A stretch of 64,000 nt of DNA, taken from NCBI GenBank assembly GCA_025355385.1, contig JANXZS010000217.1, positions 1 through 64,000 on the forward strand. The letters are read 5' to 3'. The stretch comes from Acidobacteriaceae bacterium. GTDB taxonomy: Bacteria; Acidobacteriota; Terriglobia; Terriglobales; Acidobacteriaceae. Positions 16,071 to 25,940 of the stretch are shown here, piece by piece (positions within the stretch are counted from its first letter, which is position 1; each line of letters begins with the position of its first letter). The notes under the pieces were generated by a model. It was given only the letters and a program-made list of their open reading frames with translations, had not been told where the DNA came from and searched no databases. The translations under genes and the position numbers were made by a program.

Positions 16071-17336
16071 CTATGCGTAAATGCCCCGCTGCTTGATAGT
16101 CGAAGCAACGCGATCGATCGCCAGCATGTAGGCCGCGATGCGATTATTGACACCGTGCGCCACTGAGTACCGCACCACATCATCGAAACTCTCTACCAGG
16201 ATGCTCTCCAGCTGTTCGTTGATTAGGGCTTCTTTCCAGAAATACCCCTGGCGATCCTGCACCCACTCAAAATAGGAAGCAGTAACTCCGCCCGCATTCG
16301 CAAGTATGTCCGGGATAACAAAGATCTCTTTATCGGCCAGGATATCGTCCGCCACCGCCGTAGTGGGTCCATTGGCGCCTTCGCAGACAATGCGCGCCTT
16401 AATACGATCTGCATTGCGGCTGGTGATGACGTTCTCGGTTGCAGCGGGAATGAAAATGTCGCATTCTGCAATCACCAACTCCGGCGAGTCGAAGGGTTCT
16501 GCCCCTTTGAAGCCGACAACGCTGGCATTGCTCCTGCGGTATTCCATCAGCATGCCGATGTCGATTCCGTGGGGGTTATAAAGGCCACCGTCATATTCGG
16601 CAATTCCGACAATCTTGTAGCCCTTTTCTGCCATCAGCTTGGCGGCGTTCGACCCAACGTTTCCGAAACCCTGGATGATGACTCTGCAGCCTTCGCGAGG
16701 AAGATGGAGGTACTTGAGAGCCTCATCGCAGACGACGCCAATACCGCGTCCGGTTGCTTCACGGCGTCCGCGCGACCCACCGATGCTGAGCGGCTTGCCG
16801 GTCACCACGCTGGTCACCGTCTGGCGCATGTGCATGGAGTAGGTATCCATAATCCATGCCATCGTTTGTTCATTGGTATTCATGTCGGGAGCGGGGACGT
16901 CTTTCTCAGGCCCCAGGAACTCGATCAGCTCCGAGGTGTAGCGGCGCGTCATCCGCTCCAATTCGCCTTGGGACATCTTCTTCGGGTCGCAGATAACTCC
17001 GCCCTTGGCGCCGCCAAAGGGGATATTTACCACGGCGCACTTCCAAGTCATCCAGCTTGCCAGCGCGCGTATTTCGTCCAGTGTCACATCGGGTGAGTAG
17101 CGAATGCCGCCCTTGCTCGGGCCGCGAGCGATAGAGTGTTGCACGCGAAAGCCGGTAAAAACCTCTACCCGGCCGTCATCCATCATGATGGGAAAGTGGA
17201 CGATAATCTCGCGCGACGGGTATCGGAGCACCTTCCAGAGACCTTCGTCGAGGTTGAGTTTGCGAGCGGCAAAATCAAATCGAGCAGCTTGTGCTTCCCA
17301 TGGATTGATCTCCTGCTCGAGGGTCATGGTTGCCAT
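16071..17336 (-). CDS. gdhA: Glu/Leu/Phe/Val-family dehydrogenase, probably glutamate dehydrogenase
   Basis: A 421-aa cytoplasmic dehydrogenase interconverting glutamate and 2-oxoglutarate plus ammonia. The substrate-site segment GPSKGGIRY and the catalytic-Lys region GGAKGG are present. The P-D-M-N-T-N motif and the NAD(P) fingerprint [12 protein letters not shown] also fit. The length and [16 protein letters not shown]-terminus match the ~415-aa hexameric NAD(P)-GDH class. The ribosome binding site CGGAGAA precedes ATG 17336. It could act on branched-chain amino acids instead, but the sequence is closest to GDH. It links nitrogen assimilation to the same 2-oxoglutarate pool used by KorAB further right. 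Confidence 0.92.
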   Translation of the reverse strand: MATMTLEQEINPWEAQAARFDFAARKLNLDEGLWKVLRYPSREIIVHFPIMMDDGRVEVFTGFRVQHSIARGPSKGGIRYSPDVTLDEIRALASWMTWKCAVVNIPFGGAKGGVICDPKKMSQGELERMTRRYTSELIEFLGPEKDVPAPDMNTNEQTMAWIMDTYSMHMRQTVTSVVTGKPLSIGGSRGRREATGRGIGVVCDEALKYLHLPREGCRVIIQGFGNVGSNAAKLMAEKGYKIVGIAEYDGGLYNPHGIDIGMLMEYRRSNASVVGFKGAEPFDSPELVIAECDIFIPAATENVITSRNADRIKARIVCEGANGPTTAVADDILADKEIFVIPDILANAGGVTASYFEWVQDRQGYFWKEALINEQLESILVESFDDVVRYSVAHGVNNRIAAYMLAIDRVASTIKQRGIYA

Positions 17337-17866
17337 AAACTTATTCTCCGGGTTTCGGGTTTACTTGTGGAACACACAAATTCTTCGAGGGAATCGTCGC
17401 GTTCGCGGAAATGAGCGGCAGGGAAAGTTTCACATTGAACAACCTCACTTCCAAGCCGATCTGCGAGCAAATGCGCGTCACGACAAGGTTCCGGCGAGGA
17501 CCGACCGCCCTCGGGCCAAACTCACAGAGTATAGGCCCGCCGCAGAAAGCACGGCAACCATTGAGGTAGACGGATCGTGCAACGAAAGGGTTACTTCAGA
17601 TGTACCGTTGTGTGCACGGCACGGTGACTGCGCCACTGGATTGGCATTACTGGAACCATTGGCGGTTACTTGTTGCAGCCTTAAGCGGATAAGATCGCAT
17701 CTGCCATAATCGACGTTTCTAATACGCTTAGAGGCGGAGTAGGGACGCGCAGACAAGCAGCGAACAGTAGGTGTGCACAGCCGAGCCTTTCGAAAAAAGC
17801 TGTTCAGCTCCGGCGCCGGGATGTACGCTTTTTGATTGGGGTTGACCGTTGTAACATGACCTGCAG
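17337..17866. other. Divergent intergenic region between gdhA and trpE
   Basis: About 530 bases separate two divergent genes. ORFs crossing it have unconserved compositions and no ribosome binding sites. It must carry both promoters. I could not identify a trp leader peptide with Trp codons or a T-box-like structure by eye. Confidence 0.5.
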
Positions 17867-19378
17867 ATGCCACACAACGATTTGATCAAGCCGACGCGCG
17901 CCGATTTTCTGCGCCTTGCCCGCAGCCACACTCTGGTCCCTGTCTATCGCACTCTGACGGCAGACCTGGAGACGCCGGTCTCAGCCTTCCTGCGCATAGC
18001 CGCGGACGAGCCTGAATGCTTTTTGCTGGAATCAGTGGAAGGTGGGGAGAAGGTTGGACGATACACCTTCATCGGCGTACGTCCGTTCCGCAAGATGGTC
18101 GCGCGCGGCACCTCGGTCCGCATTACAGAAGGCAAGCGCACGCGCACGGTTGCAGGCGACATCTTCGCCTTGCTCAAGGATGCGTTGAGCGGCCACAGGC
18201 CTGCGAGAATCAGCGGGCTTCCTCCCTTCACCGCAGGCGCGGTGGGTTTCTTCGCGTACGACGTCGTTCGCCAGATTGAGAAATTGCCGTCACTCGCGAT
18301 AGACGATCTGGAGATGCCCGATGCCTGCTTCCTGTTCTTCGATGAGGTGCTGGCATTCGACCACGTGAAGAAAGAAATTCTGCTGGTAGCCACCGCGGAT
18401 CTAACCCGACTGAAACCGCAGGCCGCCTACGCGCAGGCGGTCACGCGGCTGAGGCGACTGGAGCGCAGCCTGGCCAGGCCGCTGCCGCGAGCCCCGCGCA
18501 CGCGCTCGAGGGGCAAGCTGAAGATTACGCATCGCACATCGAAGAAGCAGTTTTTCTCTGCCGTTGCAAGAACCAAGGAATACATTGCAGCAGGCGACAT
18601 TTTTCAGGCAGTGATCTCACAACGCCTTGATGTGCAGCCGGATGTGGACCCATTCTCGGTGTATCGCGCGCTGCGTATCGTCAATCCCTCTCCTTATATG
18701 TATTTCCTGCGAATGGATCTGAATGGTATAGCGGGGACGACCACGCAGCCGACACACATTCTGGGGTCGTCGCCGGAGTTGCTGGTTCGCGTTCATGACC
18801 GGATAGTCGAGTATCGGCCCATTGCGGGAACGCGTCCCCGATCAGAGGACGAGGAAGAGGATCGTCGCATCCAGGCCGAGATGCTGGCCGACGAGAAGGA
18901 ATGCGCCGAGCATGTGATGCTGGTGGATCTTGGGCGCAACGATGTTGGCCGCGTGAGCGAATATGGCAGCGTCAAGGTGAAGGACCTGATGTTCGTCGAG
19001 CGCTATTCGCACGTGATGCATATCGTGAGCAGTATTGAGGGACAACTGCGCCGCGACCTGACGCCTGTCGATGCCTTTCGTGCGTGCTTTCCCGCGGGGA
19101 CGCTGTCAGGCGCTCCTAAAATCCGCGCCATGGAAATCATTGAAGAACTCGAACCGACACGCCGCGGCGTCTATGGCGGCGCTATCCTTTACGCCGATTA
19201 TTCCGGAAACCTCGACTCATGTATCGCGATCCGCACCATGCTGTTGCAGGGCAAACAAGGCTATATTCAGGCGGGGGCGGGGATCGTCGCTGACTCATCT
19301 GCCGAGAGCGAGTACCAGGAATCCTTGAATAAGGCGCAGGCGGTTATGCGCGCCATCCAACGCGCACGTGGAGAATAA
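17867..19378 (+). CDS. trpE: Anthranilate synthase component I
   Basis: A 503-aa chorismate-utilising enzyme that makes anthranilate with glutamine-derived ammonia from TrpG. The N-terminal regulatory domain contains LLESVEGGEKVGRYTF, the feedback-site region. The C-terminal chorismate domain has the signatures DIFQAVISQR, PIAGTRPR, LVDLGRNDVGR and FPAGTLSGAPK. All catalytic positions I can recognise are intact. trpG is not adjacent: it lies 2 kb downstream, beyond a phosphatase-family gene, and trpD is 34 kb away. PabB is less likely because the N-terminal LLES motif and full length favour TrpE. Confidence 0.95.
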   Translation: MPHNDLIKPTRADFLRLARSHTLVPVYRTLTADLETPVSAFLRIAADEPECFLLESVEGGEKVGRYTFIGVRPFRKMVARGTSVRITEGKRTRTVAGDIFALLKDALSGHRPARISGLPPFTAGAVGFFAYDVVRQIEKLPSLAIDDLEMPDACFLFFDEVLAFDHVKKEILLVATADLTRLKPQAAYAQAVTRLRRLERSLARPLPRAPRTRSRGKLKITHRTSKKQFFSAVARTKEYIAAGDIFQAVISQRLDVQPDVDPFSVYRALRIVNPSPYMYFLRMDLNGIAGTTTQPTHILGSSPELLVRVHDRIVEYRPIAGTRPRSEDEEEDRRIQAEMLADEKECAEHVMLVDLGRNDVGRVSEYGSVKVKDLMFVERYSHVMHIVSSIEGQLRRDLTPVDAFRACFPAGTLSGAPKIRAMEIIEELEPTRRGVYGGAILYADYSGNLDSCIAIRTMLLQGKQGYIQAGAGIVADSSAESEYQESLNKAQAVMRAIQRARGE

Positions 19379-19409
19379 AATAGTTCTCCTGCTGTTGGGA
19401 TGTGGGTAC

Positions 19410-19517
19410 TCAAAGGTCGCCGCCGTCACAATTGTGATTGTGACCGGCGTTATGGGTCGCCCAGCCTATGAGCGTAAAGAAGACGGTGAATAAGCAAACG
19501 ATCACCACAATGGCCAT
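19410..19517 (-). CDS. Small single-pass membrane protein, 35 aa
   Basis: Found by direct reading; too short for ordinary ORF cut-offs. ATG 19517 is preceded by an ideal GAGGAG ribosome binding site. Residues 2-19 (AIVVIVCLFTVFFTLIGW) form one membrane helix. They are followed by a short His/Asn-rich tail, HNAGHNHNC, then DGGDL. It lies convergent to trpE in the trpE-phosphatase gap. The family is unknown. The tail could bind a metal, but that is a guess. Confidence 0.55.
   Translation of the reverse strand: MAIVVIVCLFTVFFTLIGWATHNAGHNHNCDGGDL
19421..19446. repeat. Inverted repeat downstream of trpE
   Basis: The perfect arms GTCACAAT-tgtg-ATTGTGAC (19425-19444) extend into GCC/GGC pairs with one bulge. 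It lies inside the 3' end of the 35-aa ORF and 46 bases after the trpE stop. No T-run follows, so it may stabilise an mRNA 3' end or bind a dimeric regulator. Confidence 0.45.
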
Positions 19518-19775
19518 GACTCTCCTCGGGTGTGGTCAGACTCCGCCGCAGCGCGCCACCTTGCAATAGATCATCGTCAAAGAACGCGTCCAATGCAAAT
19601 CGTAATTCTCTGCGCCCTGCCGCGGCACTCGCCTCGCGAGCTGCTTTTCTGCGCCATTTATTCATCCTGCGTTCACTGGATTGAAAACGAGGAAGACCTA
19701 GACTCTTCTTTGACCGACCTGCGCGGTAATTTGTTCGCAGGCGGTGTGGCCCTCTTAGAAAAGGAGTTTTCCCCC

Positions 19776-21320
19776 ATGATGCCTGTCTCTCTTTGGAAAC
19801 ACGTTACCTCGGCTGCCGCGCTTGGAGCCCTGCTCCTGACCGCAGCCCACATCCGCGCAAGCGCGAGCTTAAGCGACCATCCCAACTCCGAGCAAGAAGT
19901 CAAGCACGTTCTGGTGTTGAGCTTTGACGGATTACATGCCATTGACCTTGCCAACTACATCCGGTCCAATCCCGCTTCGTCCTTCGCTGAGCTGGCTCGG
20001 CACGGCGTCCGCTACTCCAACGCATCCTCTGCGAAGCCTTCGGATAGCTTTCCCGGCATCCTTGCGCCGCTAACAGGTGGTTCGCCAAACTCGACGGGCG
20101 TCTGGTATGACGACGCTTATGACCGCAAGTACTCGCCGCCTCTGATTGACGCCGGTGGCAAGCCCCTGGGGGATAAGAACTGCACTATCATCGGCACCGA
20201 AGTGGTGATGGACGAGAGCATCGACAAAGACCTCAACGCCATCGATGGTGGCGGCGGCATTAATGAAGACCGTCTGCCCCGCGATCCTTACAACGGCTGC
20301 TCCCCCGTTTATCCATGGCAGTATAGCCGCGTCAACAACGTGTTCGAAGTGGTGAAGGCGCATGGCGGACTGACTGCCTGGTCTGACAAGCACGTGGGAG
20401 CTTACACGCTGCTCTATGGCCCCAGCGGCAAAGGCCTCGACGAGTATTACAGCCCCGAAGTGGCAGCCAACAATGCAATTGCGACCTCGAGCGTTGAGGA
20501 GTGCATCAAGTACGACGACCTCAAGCGCGATGCGGTGCTCAACTGGATCAGGGGCTATGACTATACCGGCAAGAAGTGGATGGGCGTGCCGACCATTTTC
20601 GGATCCAATTTCCAGGAGGTCAGCGTTGGGCAGAAGGTAGCTAACGGCGGCTACATCGACGAAATAGGGACGCCGGGCGTCGAATTGAGCAAAGCACTGG
20701 CCCACGCGGATCAGGACCTCGGACTCTTCATCAAGGCCCTGAAAAAGCAAGGCATATACGACAGTACTGTCATCATCCTTGCGACCAAGCACGGCCAGGG
20801 TCCAATCGATAAGCAGAAACTGCAGACCAAGAATACGGGCGTAAAGGTTCCGGGCAGCTTTCTGGGTAGCGCCGTGGCCCAGGAGACGACGGATGACATC
20901 TCCCTCATCTGGCTCACTGACTCGAACCTCACCGACAGCAACGCCGACATCCTGCGGCAGAACCAGAAGGCGATCCTGGCGGAGAAGATCTACTCCGGCA
21001 ATACTCTGCGCTTGCTCTTCAACAATCCCAGGACGGACAGCCGCGTACCGGACATCATCGTGCAACCGGTTCTGGGCGTTATCTATACGGGAAGCACATC
21101 CAAGATCGCCGAGCACGGCGGCTTTTCGCTCGACGACACCAGCGTTGGTTTGTTGGTCTCCATCCCGGGACTGGATTCCAGGGTCATCAAAGAAGCAGTC
21201 GATACCCGCCAAGTGGCACCCACGATTCTGCGGTCGCTTGGCTTGAACCCAAATGAACTAAGGGCGGTGCGGATGGAAAGCACTCCATCGCTGCCTGGGC
21301 TCTCCGAACTGTACCGCTAA
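19776..21320 (+). CDS. Secreted alkaline-phosphatase-fold (type I phosphodiesterase/nucleotide pyrophosphatase) protein
   Basis: A 514-aa protein from ATG 19776, chosen because AAAGGAG lies just upstream and the product then begins with a signal peptide (VTSAAALGALLLTAAHIRASA). The mature part starts with the metal-site segment HVLVLSFDGLHAID. A potential nucleophile Ser/Thr is in AKPSDSFPGILAPLTGG, and late His residues (ATKHGQGP, AEHGGF) match the alkaline phosphatase superfamily zinc-binding pattern. It is likely periplasmic or extracellular, hydrolysing phosphodiesters or phosphomonoesters. It lies between trpE and trpG without an evident pathway link. A strong terminator follows. Confidence 0.85.
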   Translation: MMPVSLWKHVTSAAALGALLLTAAHIRASASLSDHPNSEQEVKHVLVLSFDGLHAIDLANYIRSNPASSFAELARHGVRYSNASSAKPSDSFPGILAPLTGGSPNSTGVWYDDAYDRKYSPPLIDAGGKPLGDKNCTIIGTEVVMDESIDKDLNAIDGGGGINEDRLPRDPYNGCSPVYPWQYSRVNNVFEVVKAHGGLTAWSDKHVGAYTLLYGPSGKGLDEYYSPEVAANNAIATSSVEECIKYDDLKRDAVLNWIRGYDYTGKKWMGVPTIFGSNFQEVSVGQKVANGGYIDEIGTPGVELSKALAHADQDLGLFIKALKKQGIYDSTVIILATKHGQGPIDKQKLQTKNTGVKVPGSFLGSAVAQETTDDISLIWLTDSNLTDSNADILRQNQKAILAEKIYSGNTLRLLFNNPRTDSRVPDIIVQPVLGVIYTGSTSKIAEHGGFSLDDTSVGLLVSIPGLDSRVIKEAVDTRQVAPTILRSLGLNPNELRAVRMESTPSLPGLSELYR

Positions 21321-21332
21321 GATCTTTCAGGC

Positions 21333-21374
21333 AAGGAAAGCGGGCGGCCAATTAGCCGCCCGCTTTCCTTTTTT
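21333..21374 (+). terminator. Strong Rho-independent terminator
   Basis: The perfect stem AAGGAAAGCGGGCGGC-caatta-GCCGCCCGCTTTCCTT is followed by a run of Ts. It lies 12 bases after the phosphatase-family stop, so trpG must have its own promoter. Confidence 0.93.
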
Positions 21375-21444
21375 GCACTGTGCGCGTGGGTAGTTTGAAG
21401 GGGGATGCCTCGTCTTGATATTGCCCCGCGCTACACTGAAGGGG

Positions 21445-22020
<576 letters not shown>

Positions 22021-22046
22021 CGGCAAGATTTTTGTGGAGCAATATA

Positions 22047-23057
22047 TTGTTGCGCATCTCGCTGGCATGCATGCTGGTTGCACTCGCAGCCGTCTCCTCA
22101 ACAGGACAGGCGCAGCAGCCGATTGGCCGCACCACGGCGCAGGAGGTCAAGGTCTCCGGCGCGATGGATCTTCATGCGGGTGAGATTCTGCTGGGCAACG
22201 GCAGCGCGGTTTCAGCAGGCGAGCAGATCGTCCGAATCTCGCTCACACGTGGGGGAGAACTTCGCCTGTGTCCGACCACTACGGTGCACCTCTCCAAAGA
22301 CAGCACTGTAGAAAAAGAGGACTCAACGGCGCTTATGATGGCGCTGGACAGGGGAGCGCTGGAGGCAAACTACGTTACGGGAAAGTATTCCGATGTGCTG
22401 CTGACTCCTGACTTCCGCATCCTGCTCTCGGGGCCGGGAGCGGCAAACGTGAGCGTGCGCGTGAATGCAAAGGGTGACACCTGCGTGGATAATCACGGCG
22501 AGAACGCTCCCTACGTGACCGTAAGTAGCTTGTTTGACGGCGGCGTGTATCGCGTGCAGCCCAACCAACGGGTACTATTCGAGCATGGCAGCCTGCGCGA
22601 TGTGGTCGATAACGAGAAGGAACTCTGCGGGTGTCCCGCGGCAGTCTCACTTGCCAGTGCTGGAAACAGCGGCGACACACCGGCAGCCCCAGGGGCGCTG
22701 GTGGGCGGTCCATCCTCTACTACTGCCGACACAGCGTTTCCCCTCGCGGTCAGCGAGGGCCTGGCCGAGCCGCCCGCCAAAGCGGAGGCGGCTCCGGGCG
22801 AAGTGCACGCGATGGTTACCGTTCCGCTGACGTACAACGGAGCTACGGGCAAGGCGGGAGATCCGGCGGACTTGGCTGCCGCAGGAGCTGCTGGAGCAGA
22901 GATTTCGCCGACTCCATCTCCGCTAGCAGCACCCGCCAGCGATGCAAAGCCGGTTGAGACGGCCATTGCCGTAGCCCCTGCAAGGCAGACGCGCTCCGGG
23001 AGGGGCGGTGTTTTCCACCGTCTTGGGCACTTCTTCTCTCGCATGTTCGGCAATTAG
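22047..23057 (+). CDS. Secreted FecR-like protein
   Basis: About 336 aa. The probable start is TTG 22047, which has GGAG seven bases upstream; a TTG at 22032 gives a slightly longer frame. A signal peptide (ISLACMLVALAAVSSTGQAQ) is clear. Residues ~35-190 resemble a FecR/iron-transport-regulator sandwich domain, with LGNGSAVSAGEQIVRISL and a later VQPNQRVLFEHG. An Ala/Pro/Gly-rich linker follows, then a short basic C-terminus (HRLGHFFSRMF). Two Cys in LCGCP could be structural. There is no sigma/anti-sigma partner nearby, so a regulatory role is not supported; surface or periplasmic function is unknown. Confidence 0.75.
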   Translation: MLRISLACMLVALAAVSSTGQAQQPIGRTTAQEVKVSGAMDLHAGEILLGNGSAVSAGEQIVRISLTRGGELRLCPTTTVHLSKDSTVEKEDSTALMMALDRGALEANYVTGKYSDVLLTPDFRILLSGPGAANVSVRVNAKGDTCVDNHGENAPYVTVSSLFDGGVYRVQPNQRVLFEHGSLRDVVDNEKELCGCPAAVSLASAGNSGDTPAAPGALVGGPSSTTADTAFPLAVSEGLAEPPAKAEAAPGEVHAMVTVPLTYNGATGKAGDPADLAAAGAAGAEISPTPSPLAAPASDAKPVETAIAVAPARQTRSGRGGVFHRLGHFFSRMFGN

Positions 23058-23252
23058 AGGAAGGACGCATGACCGCGGCGAGGCCAGTTCCAAAAGGTCA
23101 GCGGGCAGGTGGCCGAGCCGTCGTTCCTACGCCCGGGTTAGCCACTGCGGTACAATCGGATTTGGCCGCGGGCTTCCCAGAGATCAGGATCCCTCCATAG
23201 TTGCCCGCATTCGAATAGCAAAAAAGCAGCACAATCAAGGAGCTTTCCCTTT

Positions 23253-23813
23253 ATGGCGATTCTCGCCACACAAATGCGTCCGGGCATGATCATCAAACAC
23301 AACAACCAGCTTCATACGGTCTTCTCCGTGGAGCACCGGACTCCGGGAAACCTGCGCGCCTTCATCCAGGCCAAGCTGCGCAACCTGCGCACGGGAGCCA
23401 TGTTCGAGCACCGCTTCCGCTCCCCCGATCCCATCGAGCGTGTAATCGTTGACGAAATTCCCATGGAGTTTCTCTACCAGGATGGCGACGACTACTACTT
23501 CATGAATCCCGTTAATTATGAGCAGATGCCGCTGAAGCACGAAACGCTGGGCGATGCGGTCGAGTACCTGATCCCCAACCTGCAGATCAAGGTGTCGTTC
23601 ATCGATGGCCTCGCTGTCGGCGTCGAGTTGCCGCAAACGGTCGAGTTGAAGGTCATCCAGACAGAGCCCGGCCTCAAGTCCGCAACCGCGTCTTCCGTCA
23701 CCAAGCCAGCCAAGATGGAGACTGGTCTTATCGTGCAGGTGCCGCCCTTTATCAACGAAGGTGAAACGATCCGCGTAGACACGGCAGAAGGCGCCTACCT
23801 GTCGCGAGCATAA
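23253..23813 (+). CDS. efp: Translation elongation factor P
   Basis: EF-P, 186 aa, the standard length, relieves ribosome stalling at polyproline. It has the KOW-like N-domain and two OB domains; the C-terminal signature VPPFINEGETIRVDTAEGAYLSR is textbook. The ribosome binding site AAGGAG lies 10 bases before the ATG. At the tip of the first-domain loop the sequence is RTPGNLRAF. The position of E. coli Lys34 is Asn33, so neither the EpmA-lysine nor the EarP-arginine modification route is expected. Confidence 0.96.
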   Translation: MAILATQMRPGMIIKHNNQLHTVFSVEHRTPGNLRAFIQAKLRNLRTGAMFEHRFRSPDPIERVIVDEIPMEFLYQDGDDYYFMNPVNYEQMPLKHETLGDAVEYLIPNLQIKVSFIDGLAVGVELPQTVELKVIQTEPGLKSATASSVTKPAKMETGLIVQVPPFINEGETIRVDTAEGAYLSRA

Positions 23814-23828
23814 AGCTATCATTGAGAA

Positions 23829-23858
23829 GGAAAGAGGGTCCATTCACGATCTCTTTCC
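23829..23858 (+). terminator. Possible terminator after efp
   Basis: The inverted repeat GGAAAGAG / CTCTTTCC has perfect 8-bp arms and a 14-base loop, 15 bases after the efp stop. No T-run follows, so the call is tentative. Confidence 0.35.
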
Positions 23859-23956
23859 ATGTCTCAGAGACTAACTTCCGCCGCTTGCATGGTGCCGAGA
23901 CATCTGCAACACTGGCAGCGATCCTGCATCGGATCCTCGTTTCTTAAACTATTTTT

Positions 23957-24238
23957 ATGGTTCGACGATTTCTTATTCAGGGACGAGTTCAAGGCGTCGG
24001 CTTTCGCTGGTTTGTGCATCGCGAAGCAGCGGCGCTGAGCCTGCGCGGGTGGGTGAAAAACGCCGAAGGTGGCAATGTCGAAGTAGTCGCCGCAGGCAGC
24101 CACGAAGACCTCTCAGCCCTGCGTTCGGCACTGCATCGAGGATCACGCGGTAGCCGCGTGGATCGGGTTGTCGAGCAGGAACTCGCGGATGAAGAAGCCA
24201 AGGGGCTGGATTCGTTTGAGATTGAAGGAGCGTGGTAA
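23957..24238 (+). CDS. acyP: Acylphosphatase
   Basis: A small cytoplasmic enzyme of 93 aa that hydrolyses acyl phosphates such as acetyl- or carbamoyl-phosphate. Both active-site residues are present: Arg in GRVQGVGFRWFV and Asn in GWVKNAEGG. The length matches the ~90-aa family. The start codon of apt follows 3 bases after this stop, indicating an acyP-apt transcription unit. Confidence 0.94.
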   Translation: MVRRFLIQGRVQGVGFRWFVHREAAALSLRGWVKNAEGGNVEVVAAGSHEDLSALRSALHRGSRGSRVDRVVEQELADEEAKGLDSFEIEGAW

Positions 24239-24241
24239 CGA

Positions 24242-24835
24242 ATGAATATTGACAGTGATACGAGCGCCGCGAACACGAATTCCCTGATCGAACCAGTGAC
24301 CGGTGAGATTAATTGTGAGCCGCTCAAGAAGCTGGTGCGAACCGTTCCGGATTTTCCCAAGCCGGGTATTCTTTTCTATGACATCACCACCCTCCTCAAG
24401 GACAGGAGGGGCTTTGCTCAACTCATCGACGCACTGGCGGCTCACTATATTGGGAAGGATATCGATCTGGTGCTCGGCATCGAGGCGCGTGGCTTTATCT
24501 TCGGTCCTGCGCTGGCGTACAGGCTCAACGCGGGTTTCGTGCCGGTACGTAAGCCGCGCAAATTACCTGCGGCGACAGCGCGCGTGACCTACGACCTAGA
24601 GTACGGCACCGACTCCCTCGAGATACACCTGGATGCCATCCGAGCCGGACAGCGCGTGGTGATCGTCGATGATCTGTTGGCCACGGGCGGCACAATGGAG
24701 GCTACGATCAAGCTGGTTCGTCAACTGGGTGGTCAGATAGCCGGGCTGGGCTTCGCAGTCGAACTGGATTTTTTGAAGGGCCGCCAGCGCTTCACGGAGT
24801 TCGATGTCTTCAGCCTGCTCCACTACGACGAGTAG
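24242..24835 (+). CDS. apt: Adenine phosphoribosyltransferase
   Basis: A purine-salvage enzyme of 197 aa that makes AMP from adenine and PRPP. The PRPP-binding motif is [13 protein letters not shown]. The flexible-loop and adenine-site region [22 protein letters not shown] and the segment [19 protein letters not shown] are typical. The N-terminus is ~20 residues longer than E. coli Apt ([15 protein letters not shown]), possibly a start-site artefact; an internal start near [17 protein letters not shown] is conceivable but has no clear ribosome binding site. It is coupled to acyP. Confidence 0.94.
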   Translation: MNIDSDTSAANTNSLIEPVTGEINCEPLKKLVRTVPDFPKPGILFYDITTLLKDRRGFAQLIDALAAHYIGKDIDLVLGIEARGFIFGPALAYRLNAGFVPVRKPRKLPAATARVTYDLEYGTDSLEIHLDAIRAGQRVVIVDDLLATGGTMEATIKLVRQLGGQIAGLGFAVELDFLKGRQRFTEFDVFSLLHYDE

Positions 24836-25003
24836 CGGTTGGCAGCCGGCCAATTTCGTTTTATAAGCTGCGGGTGGTACGGCCAAACGCGCTGGCGACT
24901 TGCAAGCGCAATAAATTTAGCGACGCAAGCGAACCATCAAAGCAGCAAGCCCCAACCCTTTCCAGGTCGGGATCTTGCCGCTCCTATTCCTCCAAATGCG
25001 GAG

Positions 25004-25156
25004 TTAAATCGCGCGTGATCCGCCACGCAAAAAGTGGAAGATCAACGACACCACAGCCAAGATGAGCAGAATGTGGATAAGGAACCCGGCAGTGTGAAAC
25101 ATGAAGAAGCCACCGAGCCATAGCAATATCAACAGAATTCCGATTCCTAGAAACAT
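25004..25156 (-). CDS. Small hydrophobic membrane protein, lmo0937-like
   Basis: A 50-aa protein read directly from the minus strand; ATG 25156 has GGAG six bases upstream. The sequence is almost wholly two hydrophobic helices (FLGIGILLILLWLGGFF and FLIHILLILAVVSLIF) joined by a short MFHTAG turn, ending in the basic LRGGSRAI. It matches the widespread tiny lmo0937-type membrane protein family, often adjacent to general-stress genes. Here it sits ~110 bases downstream of a YciF-type ferritin-like gene on the same strand, which fits a stress cluster. Confidence 0.75.
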   Translation of the reverse strand: MFLGIGILLILLWLGGFFMFHTAGFLIHILLILAVVSLIFHFLRGGSRAI

Positions 25157-25263
25157 GCGTTTCTCCTTACTGAAGTCAAGTTGCGTTCATGCCATGCGCC
25201 CGTTTGGCGGGGAGCAGGATTCGTCGAACCGGGCCACTCTAAAGAACCCGGACTGGTGCTTTC

Positions 25264-25758
25264 TCAGGCCGCCCTGGTGGCTTCAACATTTATGTCGATT
25301 GCAATTTTGCTTAGCTTAGAATCCGCTGCCTTCTCTTCTTTCAACGTGTCTTCAAGAAGTTCAACCGCGTTCTCATCGCCGAGCAACTCGGCATAGGTCC
25401 GAACCGTACCGTAGCCTGCCATTTCATAATGTTCAACTCGCTGCGCTGCGGAGATAAGCCCGGCATCCATTACCTCAGGCTCGGCATTCTCCTCCATAAA
25501 CTCAGCACCTTCCTTCAGCAGCCCCTTCATCCCTTCGCAGGTCTCTCCTCTTGGACTTTCACCAAGTGCGGCGAAGATCTGTTCGAGTCGCTGAACCTGT
25601 TCCTCGGTTTCCTGCAGGTGGCTTTTAAATGCTTCCTTCAGCTTGGTGCTGGTCGCCGCGCCCACCATCTTAGGCAAGGCTTTGACGATCTGTGATTCCG
25701 CGGAATACAGATCTCTGAGTTCCTCGATGTACAACTGCTTCAAAGTTTCCATCTTCAT
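25264..25758 (-). CDS. YciE/YciF ferritin-like protein (DUF892)
   Basis: A four-helix ferritin-like protein of 164 aa. It begins METLKQLYIEELRDLYSAE and contains paired ExxxH-type positions (KSHLQETEEQVQRLEQIF; AQRVEHYEMAGYGTVRTYA) that can form a di-iron or di-manganese site, as in E. coli YciF. Homologues are induced by osmotic, oxidative and stationary-phase stress; the reaction is unknown. The first residues MKMETL offer two starts three codons apart. GGGAG lies ahead of the first. Confidence 0.92.
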   Translation of the reverse strand: MKMETLKQLYIEELRDLYSAESQIVKALPKMVGAATSTKLKEAFKSHLQETEEQVQRLEQIFAALGESPRGETCEGMKGLLKEGAEFMEENAEPEVMDAGLISAAQRVEHYEMAGYGTVRTYAELLGDENAVELLEDTLKEEKAADSKLSKIAIDINVEATRAA

Positions 25759-25940
25759 ATCGCTCCCTCCATACCCAACAGTTGACTAGATCCCATAGTT
25801 TGAGAACAGTTCAGCGCTCCTCAGGGCCGCAAATCCGGGCATCCGGCGGGACGCCAATCTCGGCCAATTACCGCAATGGCTGGTAAGAGAGCGCAAGAGG
25901 TGTAACTGTTGCCTGTGGATGAACAAAAAGATGCGAGGGA

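Noticed and set aside
20070-21212. 380-codon minus-strand frame
   Set aside because: Antisense shadow of the secreted phosphatase-family gene; no domain features.
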